A DNA stretch of 11,333 bases from Desulfobacteraceae bacterium (GCA_022712835.1 JAFLJU010000277.1:1-11333); one strand, 5' to 3'; shown: positions 1 to 7,388, counted from the stretch's first letter. Made by a program: numbers and translations. Notes: generated from the sequence alone by a model not told the origin.

Positions 1-93
1 TATATCACCCGCAACGGTGGAATTACCCGAATGAAACAATTAAGACACAAGGAACTGCTGATCAGTGCAAAGGATACCCATGACAGACTATAA
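1..93 (+). CDS. CoA-transferase subunit A, C-terminal end (partial)
   Basis: Only the last 30 codons are present, read in frame 1 and ending at TAA 91-93. The peptide contains YITRNGGITRMKQLR, which resembles the C-terminal EYLNKLGATRLINLK stretch of Acidaminococcus glutaconate CoA-transferase subunit A as I recall it. Its position directly before a GctB-like gene supports this. The frame overlaps the start of the B subunit by 14 bases (80-93), as expected for translational coupling of the two subunits of one enzyme. Frame 3 is also open to TGA 81-83 and would give a four-base overlap, but its peptide looks less like a protein. The family assignment rests on a short stretch. Confidence 0.65.
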   Translation, partial: YITRNGGITRMKQLRHKELLISAKDTHDRL

Positions 94-847
94 TGAAATG
101 GAAATGATGATTGTCATAGCCGCAAGGGAGTTAAAAAATGGTGCCACCGTCGGCGTTGGAACAGGCGCCCCCTGTGCTGCGGCCATGCTGGCACAAAAAA
201 CAGCAGCCCCTGATCTTGTGATTATGTTTGAGGCTGGCGGTATCAGTCCTAACCTTCCTGAAATGCCCATATCTGTGGGAGATTCAAGAACTTTTTTCCA
301 GGCCTCCATGGCGGGATCCATGGGTACTATCATGACATCCTGCGCCCGGGGATACGTGGATTACACCTTTCTGGGCGGCGCCCAGATTGATTGCTACGGA
401 AATCTGAACTCCACTGTGATAGGAGACTATGGTTCTCCCAAGGTCCGGCTTCCCGGCAGTGGCGGTGCCAATGATTTTGCTTCCTTCTGCTGGCATACCA
501 TGGTCATGACGCCCCAGGACAAAAGACGGTTTGTTGAAAAATTAGATTTTTTGACCACCCCGGGCTGGCTTACGGGGGGAGATTCGCGTAAAAACTCGGG
601 CCTGCCCGAGGACACCGGCCCCCATAAAATCATTACTAATATGGCGGTCATGGATTTTGAACCGGATTCCAAACGGATGCGGGTCATCTCCCTGAACCCG
701 GGGTATGCCCTTGGGGATGTCCAGGAAAACTGCGGGTTTGAGTTGCTTTCTCTGGATCGGCTGGATGTCACCCCACCCCCCACTCCCCTTGAACTGGAAA
801 TTCTTAGAAACCAGGTAGATCCGAAGGGAATGATCATTGGAAGATAA
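80..847 (+). CDS. gctB: Class I CoA-transferase subunit B, glutaconate CoA-transferase-like
   Basis: This 255-residue protein is the beta subunit of a heterodimeric class I CoA-transferase, which moves CoA between acyl groups through a covalent glutamyl-CoA intermediate. It aligns along its length with Acidaminococcus GctB. The shared segments include VGTG (near residue 26), IGGAQID-like FLGGAQID, GNLNST, IGDYGSPK and GSGGAN, and TPGWLTGG. Glu51 in FEAGG corresponds to the catalytic Glu54 of GctB (VESG). ATG 80 is chosen because AAGGA lies six bases upstream; an in-frame GTG at 65 would add five residues and has no better ribosome site. The gene overlaps the A subunit end. The acyl substrate cannot be read from sequence: glutaconate is the nearest named relative, but other dicarboxylic or aromatic-degradation acids are possible. 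Confidence 0.88.
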   Translation: MTDYNEMEMMIVIAARELKNGATVGVGTGAPCAAAMLAQKTAAPDLVIMFEAGGISPNLPEMPISVGDSRTFFQASMAGSMGTIMTSCARGYVDYTFLGGAQIDCYGNLNSTVIGDYGSPKVRLPGSGGANDFASFCWHTMVMTPQDKRRFVEKLDFLTTPGWLTGGDSRKNSGLPEDTGPHKIITNMAVMDFEPDSKRMRVISLNPGYALGDVQENCGFELLSLDRLDVTPPPTPLELEILRNQVDPKGMIIGR

Positions 848-868
848 AAAGACGATAAAAAAATGCGG

Positions 869-897
869 TTGATCTGATGACCGTTATTGGGTATAGG
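869..897 (+). promoter_or_regulatory. Possible sigma-70 promoter for the metallophosphoesterase gene
   Basis: TTGATC (869-874) and TATAGG (892-897) are 17 bases apart, with four of six matches in each box. The site lies in the 102-base gap between gctB and the metallophosphoesterase gene. No terminator is evident after gctB, so read-through from the CoA-transferase genes is equally possible. Confidence 0.3.
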
Positions 898-930
898 ACT
901 ATAGATATCACCTATCGGTTTGTAAACCCT

Positions 931-1009
931 ATTGATGCGGAGAAAATTGATGCGGAAAAATCAGATGAATCACCAAATGAAAAACCAGATCAAAAACCAA
1001 ATGAAAAAT
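931..1009 (+). repeat. Short tandem repeats over the start of the phosphoesterase gene
   Basis: Two 15-base copies (attgatgcggagaaa at 931-945 and attgatgcggaaaaa at 946-960) differ by one base. They are followed by 12-base units at 962, 974, 986 and 998 of the type caaatgaaaaac. In the reading frame the 12-base units encode QMNH, QMKN, QIKN and QMKN, followed by the related RVKR. The first 15-base copy carries the ribosome-binding site. Confidence 0.75.
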
Positions 1010-2356
1010 CGGGTCAAACGAATTTTGTTTTTTTTTACCTGGGTGCTTATTGCCACATGTAGCGCAACATTGTTTGTGACGCCCACAGTTGCAGATACAG
1101 GACCTGTTTATCCCTCTGCCCGGTTTATTGTGATATCAGATCTTCATTTCTATGACACAAGCCTGGGGGCCACGGGAGCAGCTTTCCAAGAATATTTGAA
1201 CAATGACCGAAAACTGCTGGTGTTGAGCGATGAAATCATTGGGGCCGCCATGGACAAAATCGCTGGAGAAGCGGCGGATTTTGTCCTTGTGGCCGGAGAT
1301 CTGACCAAGGATGGAGAGGAAATTTGTCACCAGGGGGTTGCCCGTCATCTTAAAAAGCTTGTGCAATCAGGCAAAAAAGTCTTCGTGGTACCGGGTAATC
1401 ATGATATCAACAACCCGGATAGTGTAAGGTTTAAGGGAGATATCACCGAGCCTACGCCCAGTATCGATCCGGCAGCATTTAAAAATATTTATGGGGATTT
1501 GGGATATGAAGAAGCCATTGCCCAGGACCCGGGTTCCCTAAGTTATGTGGCAGAACCCGTGCAGGGGCTTTTGATACTGGCCCTGGACTCTAATCGTTAT
1601 AAAGAAAACCGCTCCGATCACCACCCCATTACCGGCGGGGCTTTTTCAGAGCAGACCCTTGCCTGGATTGAAACTCAACTTATTGCGGCCCAAAAAGAAA
1701 ATAAGGCTGTTATTGTTTTACAGCACCATGGGATCATGGAGCATTATCCTGCCAATGAAAAATTCTATGAAGAATATTTGGTGGAAGACCATGAAAAGGT
1801 GGCTGCCCTGTTTTCCCGGTACAAAGTGCGTCTGGTCTTTACCGGCCATTTTCATGCCCAGGATGTCACCGAAAAAAAGATAGCGGATACCGGCCAATTG
1901 ATCTTTGATATTGAAACCGGTTCCATGGTAACCGCCCCCTGCCCCTATCGCAGGGTTGAGTTTAGCAAAAACAAAAGCGGCAACACCCGTGCATCCATCA
2001 CAAGCAAGTTCATCACCAGTATCCCCTCGCTTGGCGACGGGTTTGCTGACTACGCAGATACCTATGTTTTTGAGGGAACCCAGAAACTTGTAAACGCCGC
2101 CCTTGCAAAATACAAGGTATCGGCGGAAGAACTCCCCCTGATCAATGGCCAGGTGGCCGCTGCTTATTCTGCCCATCTCAACGGAGATGAAATTAAACCG
2201 TCTAGCACCCTTGATTCATCAGAATTCGGATACTGGCTTAAGTTCGTTGCCTGGATGCAGGAAGATCTAGTAGACGGATGGTGGACAGATCTTGCCCCCC
2301 GGGATAATGATCTTATCATTGATCTTGCCACGGGCAGGGTGGTCGACAGGAAATAG
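950..2356 (+). CDS. Exported calcineurin-like metallophosphoesterase
   Basis: This 468-residue protein is a dinuclear-metal phosphoesterase. The family motifs appear in order: DLH (Asp64, His66), GDLTKDGE (from Gly116), GNHD (149-152), HH (259-260) and GHFH (299-302). The N-terminus is a long basic polar stretch with four-residue repeats, then a hydrophobic segment (about 25-44) and a likely signal peptidase site after TVA (46-48), so the enzyme probably acts outside the cytoplasm. Residues about 345-468 form a C-terminal extension with no motif I recognise. ATG 950 is chosen because GGAG lies seven bases upstream. ATG 1001 would give a more ordinary signal peptide but lacks a ribosome site, and TTG 932 is also open. 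The substrate is unknown: related proteins hydrolyse cyclic nucleotides, phosphodiesters or phosphomonoesters. The gene converges on thiC. Confidence 0.85.
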   Translation: MRKNQMNHQMKNQIKNQMKNRVKRILFFFTWVLIATCSATLFVTPTVADTGPVYPSARFIVISDLHFYDTSLGATGAAFQEYLNNDRKLLVLSDEIIGAAMDKIAGEAADFVLVAGDLTKDGEEICHQGVARHLKKLVQSGKKVFVVPGNHDINNPDSVRFKGDITEPTPSIDPAAFKNIYGDLGYEEAIAQDPGSLSYVAEPVQGLLILALDSNRYKENRSDHHPITGGAFSEQTLAWIETQLIAAQKENKAVIVLQHHGIMEHYPANEKFYEEYLVEDHEKVAALFSRYKVRLVFTGHFHAQDVTEKKIADTGQLIFDIETGSMVTAPCPYRRVEFSKNKSGNTRASITSKFITSIPSLGDGFADYADTYVFEGTQKLVNAALAKYKVSAEELPLINGQVAAAYSAHLNGDEIKPSSTLDSSEFGYWLKFVAWMQEDLVDGWWTDLAPRDNDLIIDLATGRVVDRK

Positions 2357-2380
2357 GCAGACAATGCCCATTTCCTGTCG
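2344..2380. repeat. Strong inverted repeat overlapping the phosphoesterase stop codon
   Basis: CGACAGGAAAT (2344-2354) is perfectly complementary to ATTTCCTGTCG (2370-2380). After one mismatch the stem continues with GGCA (2356-2359) and TGCC (2365-2368), leaving a five-base loop. The stop codon TAG (2354-2356) is inside the left arm. On the plus strand the stem is followed by GAAAAAA and on the minus strand by ACCACC. Neither side has the T-run of an intrinsic terminator, although the hairpin lies between convergent units where a terminator is expected. Confidence 0.75.
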
Positions 2381-2391
2381 GAAAAAATTAA

Positions 2392-2473
2392 CAATTGGTT
2401 TGCTTTAACCGATTTGCTTTAACAGTTGGTTTACTTTATCAGTTGGTTTACTTTATCAAGGGGTCTGCTTTAC
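2392..2473. repeat. Degenerate 17-bp tandem repeat between convergent genes
   Basis: Two identical copies of cagttggtttactttat lie head to tail at 2423-2439 and 2440-2456. Related units flank them: caattggtttgctttaa (2392-2408), a shortened ccgatttgctttaa (2409-2422) and caaggggtctgctttac (2457-2473). The last unit contains the stop codon of thiC, read on the minus strand at 2472-2470. The array fills most of the gap between the phosphoesterase gene and thiC. Confidence 0.75.
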
Positions 2474-3753
2474 AGAAGCTCGCTCACCCGTTTCATGGCG
2501 CAGAAATCACCACACATGGTGCAGACACCTTTTTCCAAGGGCTGGGAGGACTCCTTGTATTCACGGGCTTTGCCCGGATCAATGGCTGCAGCAAACTGGC
2601 CTTCCCAGTCCAGCGCAACCCTTGCCCGGCTCATTGTCAGGTCTCTCTTTTCCACCCCGGGTATGCCCTTGGCAAGGTCTCCTGCATGGGCAGCTATTTT
2701 TGAGGCCATGATCCCTTCCTTGACATCTTCCAGGCTGGGGAGCCGCAAATGCTCCGCTGGCGTGACATAGCAAAGAAAATCCGCCCCGTGCATGGCGGCA
2801 AGCGCCCCGCCAATGGCAGAGGTGATATGGTCGTATCCCGGTGCAATATCGGTGACCAGAGGTCCCAATACATAAAAAGGGGCATTGTGACAAAGTTTTT
2901 TCTGGAGCTTCATGTTCATCTCCACCTCGTGGAGGGGGACATGGCCCGGGCCTTCGATCATGACCTGGACATTCTTGGCCCAGGCGCGTTTGGTCAGCTC
3001 TCCCAGGGTAATCAATTCCTGGATCTGGGGGGCATCGGTTGCATCCATGATGGAACCGGGTCTTAAGCCATCCCCAAGGCTGATGCAGACATCATGCTGT
3101 TCACAAATGGCAAGAAGTCGGTCAAAATGTTCGTAAAAAGGATTTTCATTTCCGGTTTTGGTCATCCATTCAAAGAGAATGGCCCCTCCCCGGCTGACAA
3201 TGCCGCAGAGCCTTGGGTTGTTTCGAATGCTCTGGACCGCTTGCTGGTTCAGGCCGGCATGGATGGTGATAAAATCAATCCCGTTCTCGGCATGGATTTC
3301 AACGGTCTTAAACCAATCTTCAATGGTTATTTCTTCCACGGGTTTTCCCGTGCGTGTCAGGGTGTCATAGATGGGCACACTACCAATCATAACCGGCACT
3401 TCACTGACCAGCCGTTTTCGAAATCCTTCGGTGTCCCCTGACACACTAAGGTCCATGATGGCATCGGCCTTGTATTCCAGGGCCAGCTTGGCCTTGTTCA
3501 TTTCCCCATCAAAAGAACAGACATCCTTTGACACGCCCAGGTTCACATTGATTTTTGTTTTAAGGCCTTCCCCAACGCCACCGGCTTTGAGGTTGAAATG
3601 ATTTTTATTGGCGGGAATGGCAATGATTCCACGGGCGACCTTGTCCAGAAGATCCTGGCGGGAGATGGCTTCAGCCTCGAGCACCTGCTCCATCTGTGGG
3701 GTAACAATTTTTTTTCTGGCTGCATCCATCTGGGTGGTATAGGCATCACTCAT
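2470..3753 (-). CDS. thiC: Phosphomethylpyrimidine (HMP-P) synthase
   Basis: This is a radical-SAM enzyme converting 5-aminoimidazole ribotide to the HMP-P pyrimidine of thiamin, 427 residues long, the short form without the N-terminal domain of E. coli ThiC. Family segments visible include MDLSVSGDT (100-108), SRGG (187-190), [16 protein letters not shown] (225-240), [10 protein letters not shown] (267-276), [14 protein letters not shown] (304-317) and [12 protein letters not shown] (328-339). The C-terminal cluster motif is CTMCGDFC (Cys411, Cys414, Cys418), that is CX2CX3C rather than the CX2CX4C of the E. coli and Caulobacter enzymes. It is the last gene of the TPP-regulated operon, and its ATG overlaps the thiE stop (ATGA, 3753-3750). 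A second ThiC-family gene lies at 10089, but this copy keeps the classical ThiC residues and the thiamin context. Confidence 0.95.
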   Translation of the reverse strand: MSDAYTTQMDAARKKIVTPQMEQVLEAEAISRQDLLDKVARGIIAIPANKNHFNLKAGGVGEGLKTKINVNLGVSKDVCSFDGEMNKAKLALEYKADAIMDLSVSGDTEGFRKRLVSEVPVMIGSVPIYDTLTRTGKPVEEITIEDWFKTVEIHAENGIDFITIHAGLNQQAVQSIRNNPRLCGIVSRGGAILFEWMTKTGNENPFYEHFDRLLAICEQHDVCISLGDGLRPGSIMDATDAPQIQELITLGELTKRAWAKNVQVMIEGPGHVPLHEVEMNMKLQKKLCHNAPFYVLGPLVTDIAPGYDHITSAIGGALAAMHGADFLCYVTPAEHLRLPSLEDVKEGIMASKIAAHAGDLAKGIPGVEKRDLTMSRARVALDWEGQFAAAIDPGKAREYKESSQPLEKGVCTMCGDFCAMKRVSELL

Positions 3754-4421
3754 TTGTCTTCTCCTAAAATCTTTTTGATCTCATTAATTCGTTCCTTAAT
3801 ATCATCAGCGCCAATGATTTCAGTCACCAGGCAGATGGTTTTGGCTCCCCGGGAGACCAACTCCTTAAGGTGATGACGTTTGATCCCACCAATGGCCACA
3901 AAGGGGATGGTGATATGTTTCACCACATACTCAAGGTAGTCAAATCCCACGGCATCACACACATCCGCCTTGGTCTGGGTGGTAAATATGGGGCCCACCC
4001 CTATATAATCCGCTCCATCTGCAACGGCTTTTTTCGCCTGGGCAGGGGTATGGGTGGAACATCCCACCCACATATCCGGGGCCAGTTTTTTCACTTCAGG
4101 AATGGGCAGGTCATCCTGGCCCTGGTGGACGCCATCGGCTCCCACCATCAAGGCAATGTCCAAAAAATCATTGACGATAAAAGGAACGCCCGCATCGGCT
4201 GTGATCTTCCGGATCTCCCGACACTCTTCCAACATGGCTTTCCTGCTCTTTTGATCTGATTTCTCCCGGTATTGAAGGAGATCTATTCCCCCCTCCACCA
4301 AAAGTCGTGCCGTCTCCACATTGGAGCGGCCCAGGGAAAATTTCTCTCCCAAAATTCCGTAAACTCCCTGGGGGAAAGTTGGTTTGGCCGCTTTTCCAGA
4401 CCCATGTATACGATTCTTCAT
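3750..4421 (-). CDS. thiE: Thiamin-phosphate synthase
   Basis: This 223-residue TIM-barrel enzyme joins HMP-pyrophosphate to thiazole phosphate carboxylate to give thiamin phosphate. ThiE motifs are present in order: LLQYREK (48-54), IVNDFLDIA (82-90), [13 protein letters not shown] (94-106, in place of the usual HLGQ/HVGQ), [10 protein letters not shown] (137-146) followed by a TTQTK loop, and IPFVAIGGI (172-180). About 16 residues precede the start of the barrel, slightly more than usual. The start overlaps the thiF stop as ATGA and the stop overlaps the thiC start the same way, so thiF, thiE and thiC are probably translationally coupled. No thiD is seen in the window, so the HMP-P kinase must be elsewhere or fused to another protein. 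Confidence 0.94.
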   Translation of the reverse strand: MKNRIHGSGKAAKPTFPQGVYGILGEKFSLGRSNVETARLLVEGGIDLLQYREKSDQKSRKAMLEECREIRKITADAGVPFIVNDFLDIALMVGADGVHQGQDDLPIPEVKKLAPDMWVGCSTHTPAQAKKAVADGADYIGVGPIFTTQTKADVCDAVGFDYLEYVVKHITIPFVAIGGIKRHHLKELVSRGAKTICLVTEIIGADDIKERINEIKKILGEDK

Positions 4422-4957
4422 TTTCTTGACTCCTTAACCAATTTCAAAACGATTCCGGCCATTAAACTTGCCACCAGGCCAATTTTCGGCGGGAAAAGGG
4501 GCAGCTCCTCCATGTCGGAAACAAAATCCCCAACAATGTGACAATTGCCCAAATTTTTCACTCCCACTGTTTCCATTTCTTCTCCTGAAATGCCCGAGGC
4601 ACAAACCACCTGCTTGCCGGAATCTGCCAGTTCTTCTATGAGCATCTTTTTTGAGGCCTTGTTATCAAACCCTTCCACAACGATATCGCAGTCAAAAAAC
4701 ACCTTAAGGGCATCTTCTTGTTCCATGCGGCAATCAATGGTTTCTATCATCATATCCGGAAAGATCCCCAACAGGTTTTGTTTTAAGCAAAGGGTTTTAA
4801 GTTTACCTGCCTGGTCAATTGAATAAAATTGACGGTTTAGATTGGAAATTTCCACCCGGTCAAAATCCACTATTTTAAGATGGGGCAATCCTGCCTGGGC
4901 CAGGTGCCGGGCCACATTGGACCCGATTCCGCCGATTCCGGCGATTCCGATTTTCAT
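4418..4957 (-). CDS. thiF: Short ThiF-family sulfur-carrier adenylyltransferase
   Basis: This 179-residue E1-like protein is expected to adenylate the C-terminal glycine of ThiS so that sulfur can be loaded as a thiocarboxylate. It has the nucleotide-binding GIGGIGSN loop (7-14), the acidic DFDRVEISNLNRQFY segment (31-45) containing Asp33 and Arg42, and Asp98 in VEGFDN. It is much shorter than E. coli ThiF (about 250 residues). It lacks the paired CXXC zinc motifs and the C-terminal segment carrying the E. coli sulfur-transfer cysteine. This matches the short ThiF subfamily that I recall accompanying thiS-thiG-thiH in anaerobes. It starts one base after the thiH stop, with GGGAG about ten bases upstream. 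Confidence 0.88.
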   Translation of the reverse strand: MKIGIAGIGGIGSNVARHLAQAGLPHLKIVDFDRVEISNLNRQFYSIDQAGKLKTLCLKQNLLGIFPDMMIETIDCRMEQEDALKVFFDCDIVVEGFDNKASKKMLIEELADSGKQVVCASGISGEEMETVGVKNLGNCHIVGDFVSDMEELPLFPPKIGLVASLMAGIVLKLVKESRK

Positions 4958-4958
4958 A

Positions 4959-6077
4959 TCAAAAGATCTCCCAGTCTTTAAACACCGGCTGATACCCGCT
5001 GTCCTGGATCATTCGGGACACCTGGGCCACACTGCGGGTATCTGTCACCTCAAACTGGACCGTGGTGTCCTTTGTGTGAACGGCATACCCGCCCACATCG
5101 GTTTTGGATCCGGCTGAATATTTCGTGGCTCCCAAATGGATGAGTCGATCCCTGAACAGGGCAGACTCCCGTGTGGAGATATTGATGCCAAGTCTCGGCA
5201 TAAACAGGCGCCAGGCCAGCATACACTGGACAAATTTTTTGTCCGACAACAGATTTTTGGGTTCAATGCCGCCTTCTGCCTTGGTCATCCGGGGAAGGGA
5301 CAGGGAAACCTCCACATGGGGGAAACTCTGTTCCAGATATTTGGCGTGGACTCCGGCCATAAAGGCTTCTGTCCCTGGGTCCCCCAGCCCGAACAGGGCG
5401 CCGATATTCACGGCCCTAAACCCGGCACGGGCCCCCCGCTCCGGGGTCAAAAGCCTATATTCATAATCTGCTTTCTTCCCCTTGGGATGGACCTCTTTAT
5501 ATATTTTCTGATCATAGGTTTCCTGGTAAACCGTCAGGGAATCTGCCCCGGCAGCAGCCATCTCCCCATAGGCATCCTCGTCCATGGGGAACATTTCCAG
5601 GGCGATGGAGGAAAAATATTTTTTTAAGATTCCCATTGCAGCCGTTAGGTAGGACAAGGGGGTTTTGGCCGGTGCTTCTCCGGTGAGGACCAGGATGTGG
5701 CGGATGCCCATGTCAAAAATGGCCCGGGCCTCCTGTTCGATCTGATCCAGGGTCAACTGGGTTCGCTTAAAGTCTGTACTGCAATTAAACCCGCAATAGG
5801 TGCAGTGGTTGGAACAAAAATCCGAGATATACATGGGGGCGTACAGGCCAATGGTGCGCCCAAAATGTTGATGGGTGAGTCCTTGTGCCTTTTGGGCCAT
5901 GGGTTCCAGAAAAGGCTGCGCTGCCGGACTCAGGAGGGTCAGCAAATCATAGGGCTCCAGTCTGACCAGGGTGTCCACCCGGTTCAGTGTCCTTTGAACA
6001 TCTTCTGGCAGGATCGAATCAAAATGGGCTTTAAAATCAAATGATTCATATTCTTTGACCTGGTTAAAAAAGGACAT
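4959..6077 (-). CDS. thiH: 2-iminoacetate (dehydroglycine) synthase, radical SAM tyrosine lyase
   Basis: This 372-residue protein cleaves tyrosine to p-cresol and dehydroglycine, the glycine-derived piece of the thiazole ring. It belongs to the anaerobic route and replaces the oxygen-dependent glycine oxidase ThiO. The radical-SAM cluster motif is CSNHCTYC (Cys88, Cys92, Cys95), followed by GFNC. The length matches E. coli ThiH (377). ATG 6077 is chosen because the reverse strand reads AAGGGAG five bases upstream. The frame is open further upstream to 6152, but that extension lies inside thiG and has no ribosome site. thiH begins two bases after the thiG stop, and its ribosome site is made of the last thiG codons. 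Confidence 0.95.
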   Translation of the reverse strand: MSFFNQVKEYESFDFKAHFDSILPEDVQRTLNRVDTLVRLEPYDLLTLLSPAAQPFLEPMAQKAQGLTHQHFGRTIGLYAPMYISDFCSNHCTYCGFNCSTDFKRTQLTLDQIEQEARAIFDMGIRHILVLTGEAPAKTPLSYLTAAMGILKKYFSSIALEMFPMDEDAYGEMAAAGADSLTVYQETYDQKIYKEVHPKGKKADYEYRLLTPERGARAGFRAVNIGALFGLGDPGTEAFMAGVHAKYLEQSFPHVEVSLSLPRMTKAEGGIEPKNLLSDKKFVQCMLAWRLFMPRLGINISTRESALFRDRLIHLGATKYSAGSKTDVGGYAVHTKDTTVQFEVTDTRSVAQVSRMIQDSGYQPVFKDWEIF

Positions 6078-6079
6078 GG

Positions 6080-6853
6080 CTACTCCCTTAAAAATCCGGT
6101 TAAGGGAGAGGAGGCCGCCGCCAGACGATTTTTCCCGGCAAGATTGGCACAAAAAGCCATGCGGCCCGCCATGACTGCCATGGCAAAGGCTTTGCCCGCA
6201 AGAGCCGGATCCCCGCTTGTGGCAATGGCGGTATTGACCAGAACGGCATCGGCTCCCATTTCCATGGCTTCGGCTGCCTGGGATGGGCGCCCGATACCCG
6301 CATCCACCACAACCGGCAGTTTGCTGATCTCAATAATCCGTTCAATCATGGATTTCATCTCAAGCCCCCGGTTGGACCCGATGGGAGAGCCCAGGGGCAT
6401 GACAGCCGCCGCCCCTGCATCGTACAATTGCTGGGTAATGGTAAGGTCGGGCATCACATAGGGAAGGACGATAAAGCCTTCTTTTGCAAGAATCCGGGAA
6501 GCTTTGAGGGTCTCGTAATTGTCCGGCATCAGGTATTGCATGTCCGTGATCACCTCAATCTTGATAAAGTCTCCGCAACCGGCCTCCCTGGCTATTCTGG
6601 CAATTCGAACCGCCTCGTCGGCCGTTCTGGCACCCGAGGTGTTGGGCAGGAGGGTCACACTATCAGGGATATGGCTAAGAATATTTCCCTGGTCTGCTGT
6701 GGGATCCACCCGGCGCAGGGCCACGGTGATGATCTCGGATCCGCTTGCCTCAAGCATGGGGGCGATCAGGGTTTTGGAAGCAAATTTTCCCGTGCCGGTC
6801 AAAAGCCGGCTTGAAAAGGTTTTATTGCCAAGGGTTAATAAATCTTTTGTCAT
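6080..6853 (-). CDS. thiG: Thiazole synthase
   Basis: This 257-residue TIM-barrel protein condenses deoxyxylulose 5-phosphate, dehydroglycine and the sulfur of ThiS thiocarboxylate into thiazole phosphate carboxylate. The N-terminal SRLLTGTGKF (15-24), VALRRVD (44-50) and LLPNTSGARTADEAV (68-82) blocks are typical. Lys98 in FIKIEVI is the expected Schiff-base lysine. MPLGSPIGSNRGL and VVVDAGIGRPSQAAEAMEMGADAV form the phosphate-binding end of the barrel. It starts three bases after the thiS stop, behind a very strong GGAGGAGG ribosome site. Confidence 0.96.
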   Translation of the reverse strand: MTKDLLTLGNKTFSSRLLTGTGKFASKTLIAPMLEASGSEIITVALRRVDPTADQGNILSHIPDSVTLLPNTSGARTADEAVRIARIAREAGCGDFIKIEVITDMQYLMPDNYETLKASRILAKEGFIVLPYVMPDLTITQQLYDAGAAAVMPLGSPIGSNRGLEMKSMIERIIEISKLPVVVDAGIGRPSQAAEAMEMGADAVLVNTAIATSGDPALAGKAFAMAVMAGRMAFCANLAGKNRLAAASSPLTGFLRE

Positions 6854-6856
6854 GGT

Positions 6857-7054
6857 TCATCCTCCTCCCACAAAGCTTAGCAGCTCTATGTTGTCTTTAT
6901 CTTTGATGAGGAGATGGCTCCAGAATTCCTGTTTGACCACCTCAAAATTGTATTCAGCAATCAGTGAGGTTGGGTTTAGGCCCTGTTTTTCCACAAGATC
7001 CATCAAGGAACGACAATGGGTTTCCACAAGCTTTCCATTCAGGTTGATTTTCAT
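6857..7054 (-). CDS. thiS: ThiS sulfur carrier protein
   Basis: This 65-residue ubiquitin-like protein carries sulfur as a C-terminal thiocarboxylate to ThiG. It begins MKINLNGK, contains the LIAEYN segment and ends in FVGGG. The Gly-Gly end is the site adenylated by ThiF. ATG 7054 is preceded by GGAG with a five-base spacer and gives the normal family length. A longer open frame back to 7102 would run into the riboswitch leader and is not used. It is the first gene after the TPP riboswitch, about 98 bases downstream. Its three final GGA codons overlap the thiG ribosome site. Confidence 0.95.
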   Translation of the reverse strand: MKINLNGKLVETHCRSLMDLVEKQGLNPTSLIAEYNFEVVKQEFWSHLLIKDKDNIELLSFVGGG

Positions 7055-7151
7055 CACATCTCCAAAAAACAAAACATTAATGGTGTTGTCCTGAACGGGC
7101 ACAAATTGTATCGACGGAAAAAAAGAATGGAATAAACGACTTGCAAACGAA

Positions 7152-7240
7152 CACCACTTTCCCTACGCCGGTACTAACCGTATCAGGTTCTAAGGGTTGA
7201 AGTTTGCCAACTTCTCTCAGCTAATAAAAGCACCCCCAGT
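7152..7240 (-). promoter_or_regulatory. TPP riboswitch (THI element)
   Basis: Read on the minus strand, the leader contains the THI-box blocks in order: ACTGGGGGTGC (7240-7230), GCTGAGA (7221-7215), ACCCTTAGAACCTGAT (7197-7182) and GGTTAGTACC followed by GGCGTAGGGAAAGTGG (7179-7154). The closing P1 stem is CACT with AGTG. It starts a few bases after the expected transcription start and precedes thiS. TPP binding should lower expression of all six genes. I see no clear intrinsic terminator before thiS. A T7 run on the minus strand (7125-7119) lacks an obvious stem, so control may be translational. Confidence 0.96.
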
Positions 7241-7252
7241 GAACAGATTGAG

Positions 7253-7281
7253 ATGATAGACCAATTTTCCCTGGCAGTCAA
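7253..7281 (-). promoter_or_regulatory. Sigma-70 promoter of the thiamin operon
   Basis: On the minus strand, TTGACT (7281-7276) and TATCAT (7258-7253) are 17 bases apart, five of six matches in each box. Transcription should begin near 7246, just upstream of the first riboswitch helix, so position and spacing support each other. Confidence 0.8.
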
Positions 7282-7326
7282 TCTGAAATATCACGCAATT
7301 GGCAGGGCCACATACAGGCCCCACAA

Positions 7327-7366
7327 AAAATAGCCCCCATGCCGGGCTCGGCATGGGGGCTATTTT
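7327..7366 (-). terminator. Strong intrinsic terminator between divergent units
   Basis: Positions 7327-7343 pair perfectly with 7350-7366, giving a 17-bp stem around a six-base loop (GGGCTC). On the minus strand the GC-rich stem runs into TTTTTTG, six Ts; on the plus strand only four. It is therefore strongest for transcripts travelling right to left. It lies 46 bases upstream of the thi -35 box and would stop minus-strand transcripts arriving from the cyclase gene. Confidence 0.85.
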
Positions 7367-7388
7367 AAAGGTGTGAACAGTAAAATAG

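Noticed and set aside
65..79. GTG 65 as start of gctB
   Set aside because: ATG 80 has AAGGA at good spacing and matches the start of GctB; the GTG adds five unsupported residues inside the upstream gene.
427..837. Antisense open frame of 136 codons opposite gctB
   Set aside because: It is opposite a well-supported gene and its translation shows no recognisable domain.
877..1062. Open frame of 61 codons before the phosphoesterase gene, containing PNEK/PDQK repeats
   Set aside because: It has no clear ribosome site, overlaps the phosphoesterase start, and its repeats are just the 12-base DNA repeats read in another frame.
2392..2473. Repeat array considered as CRISPR
   Set aside because: The units are 17 bases, directly abutting without spacers, and degenerate.
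6078..6152. Longer thiH beginning inside thiG
   Set aside because: No ribosome site is seen; ATG 6077 has AAGGGAG upstream and gives the normal family length.
7055..7102. Longer thiS starting at 7102
   Set aside because: The extension lies in the riboswitch leader, exceeds the normal ThiS length, and the internal ATG 7054 has a better ribosome site.
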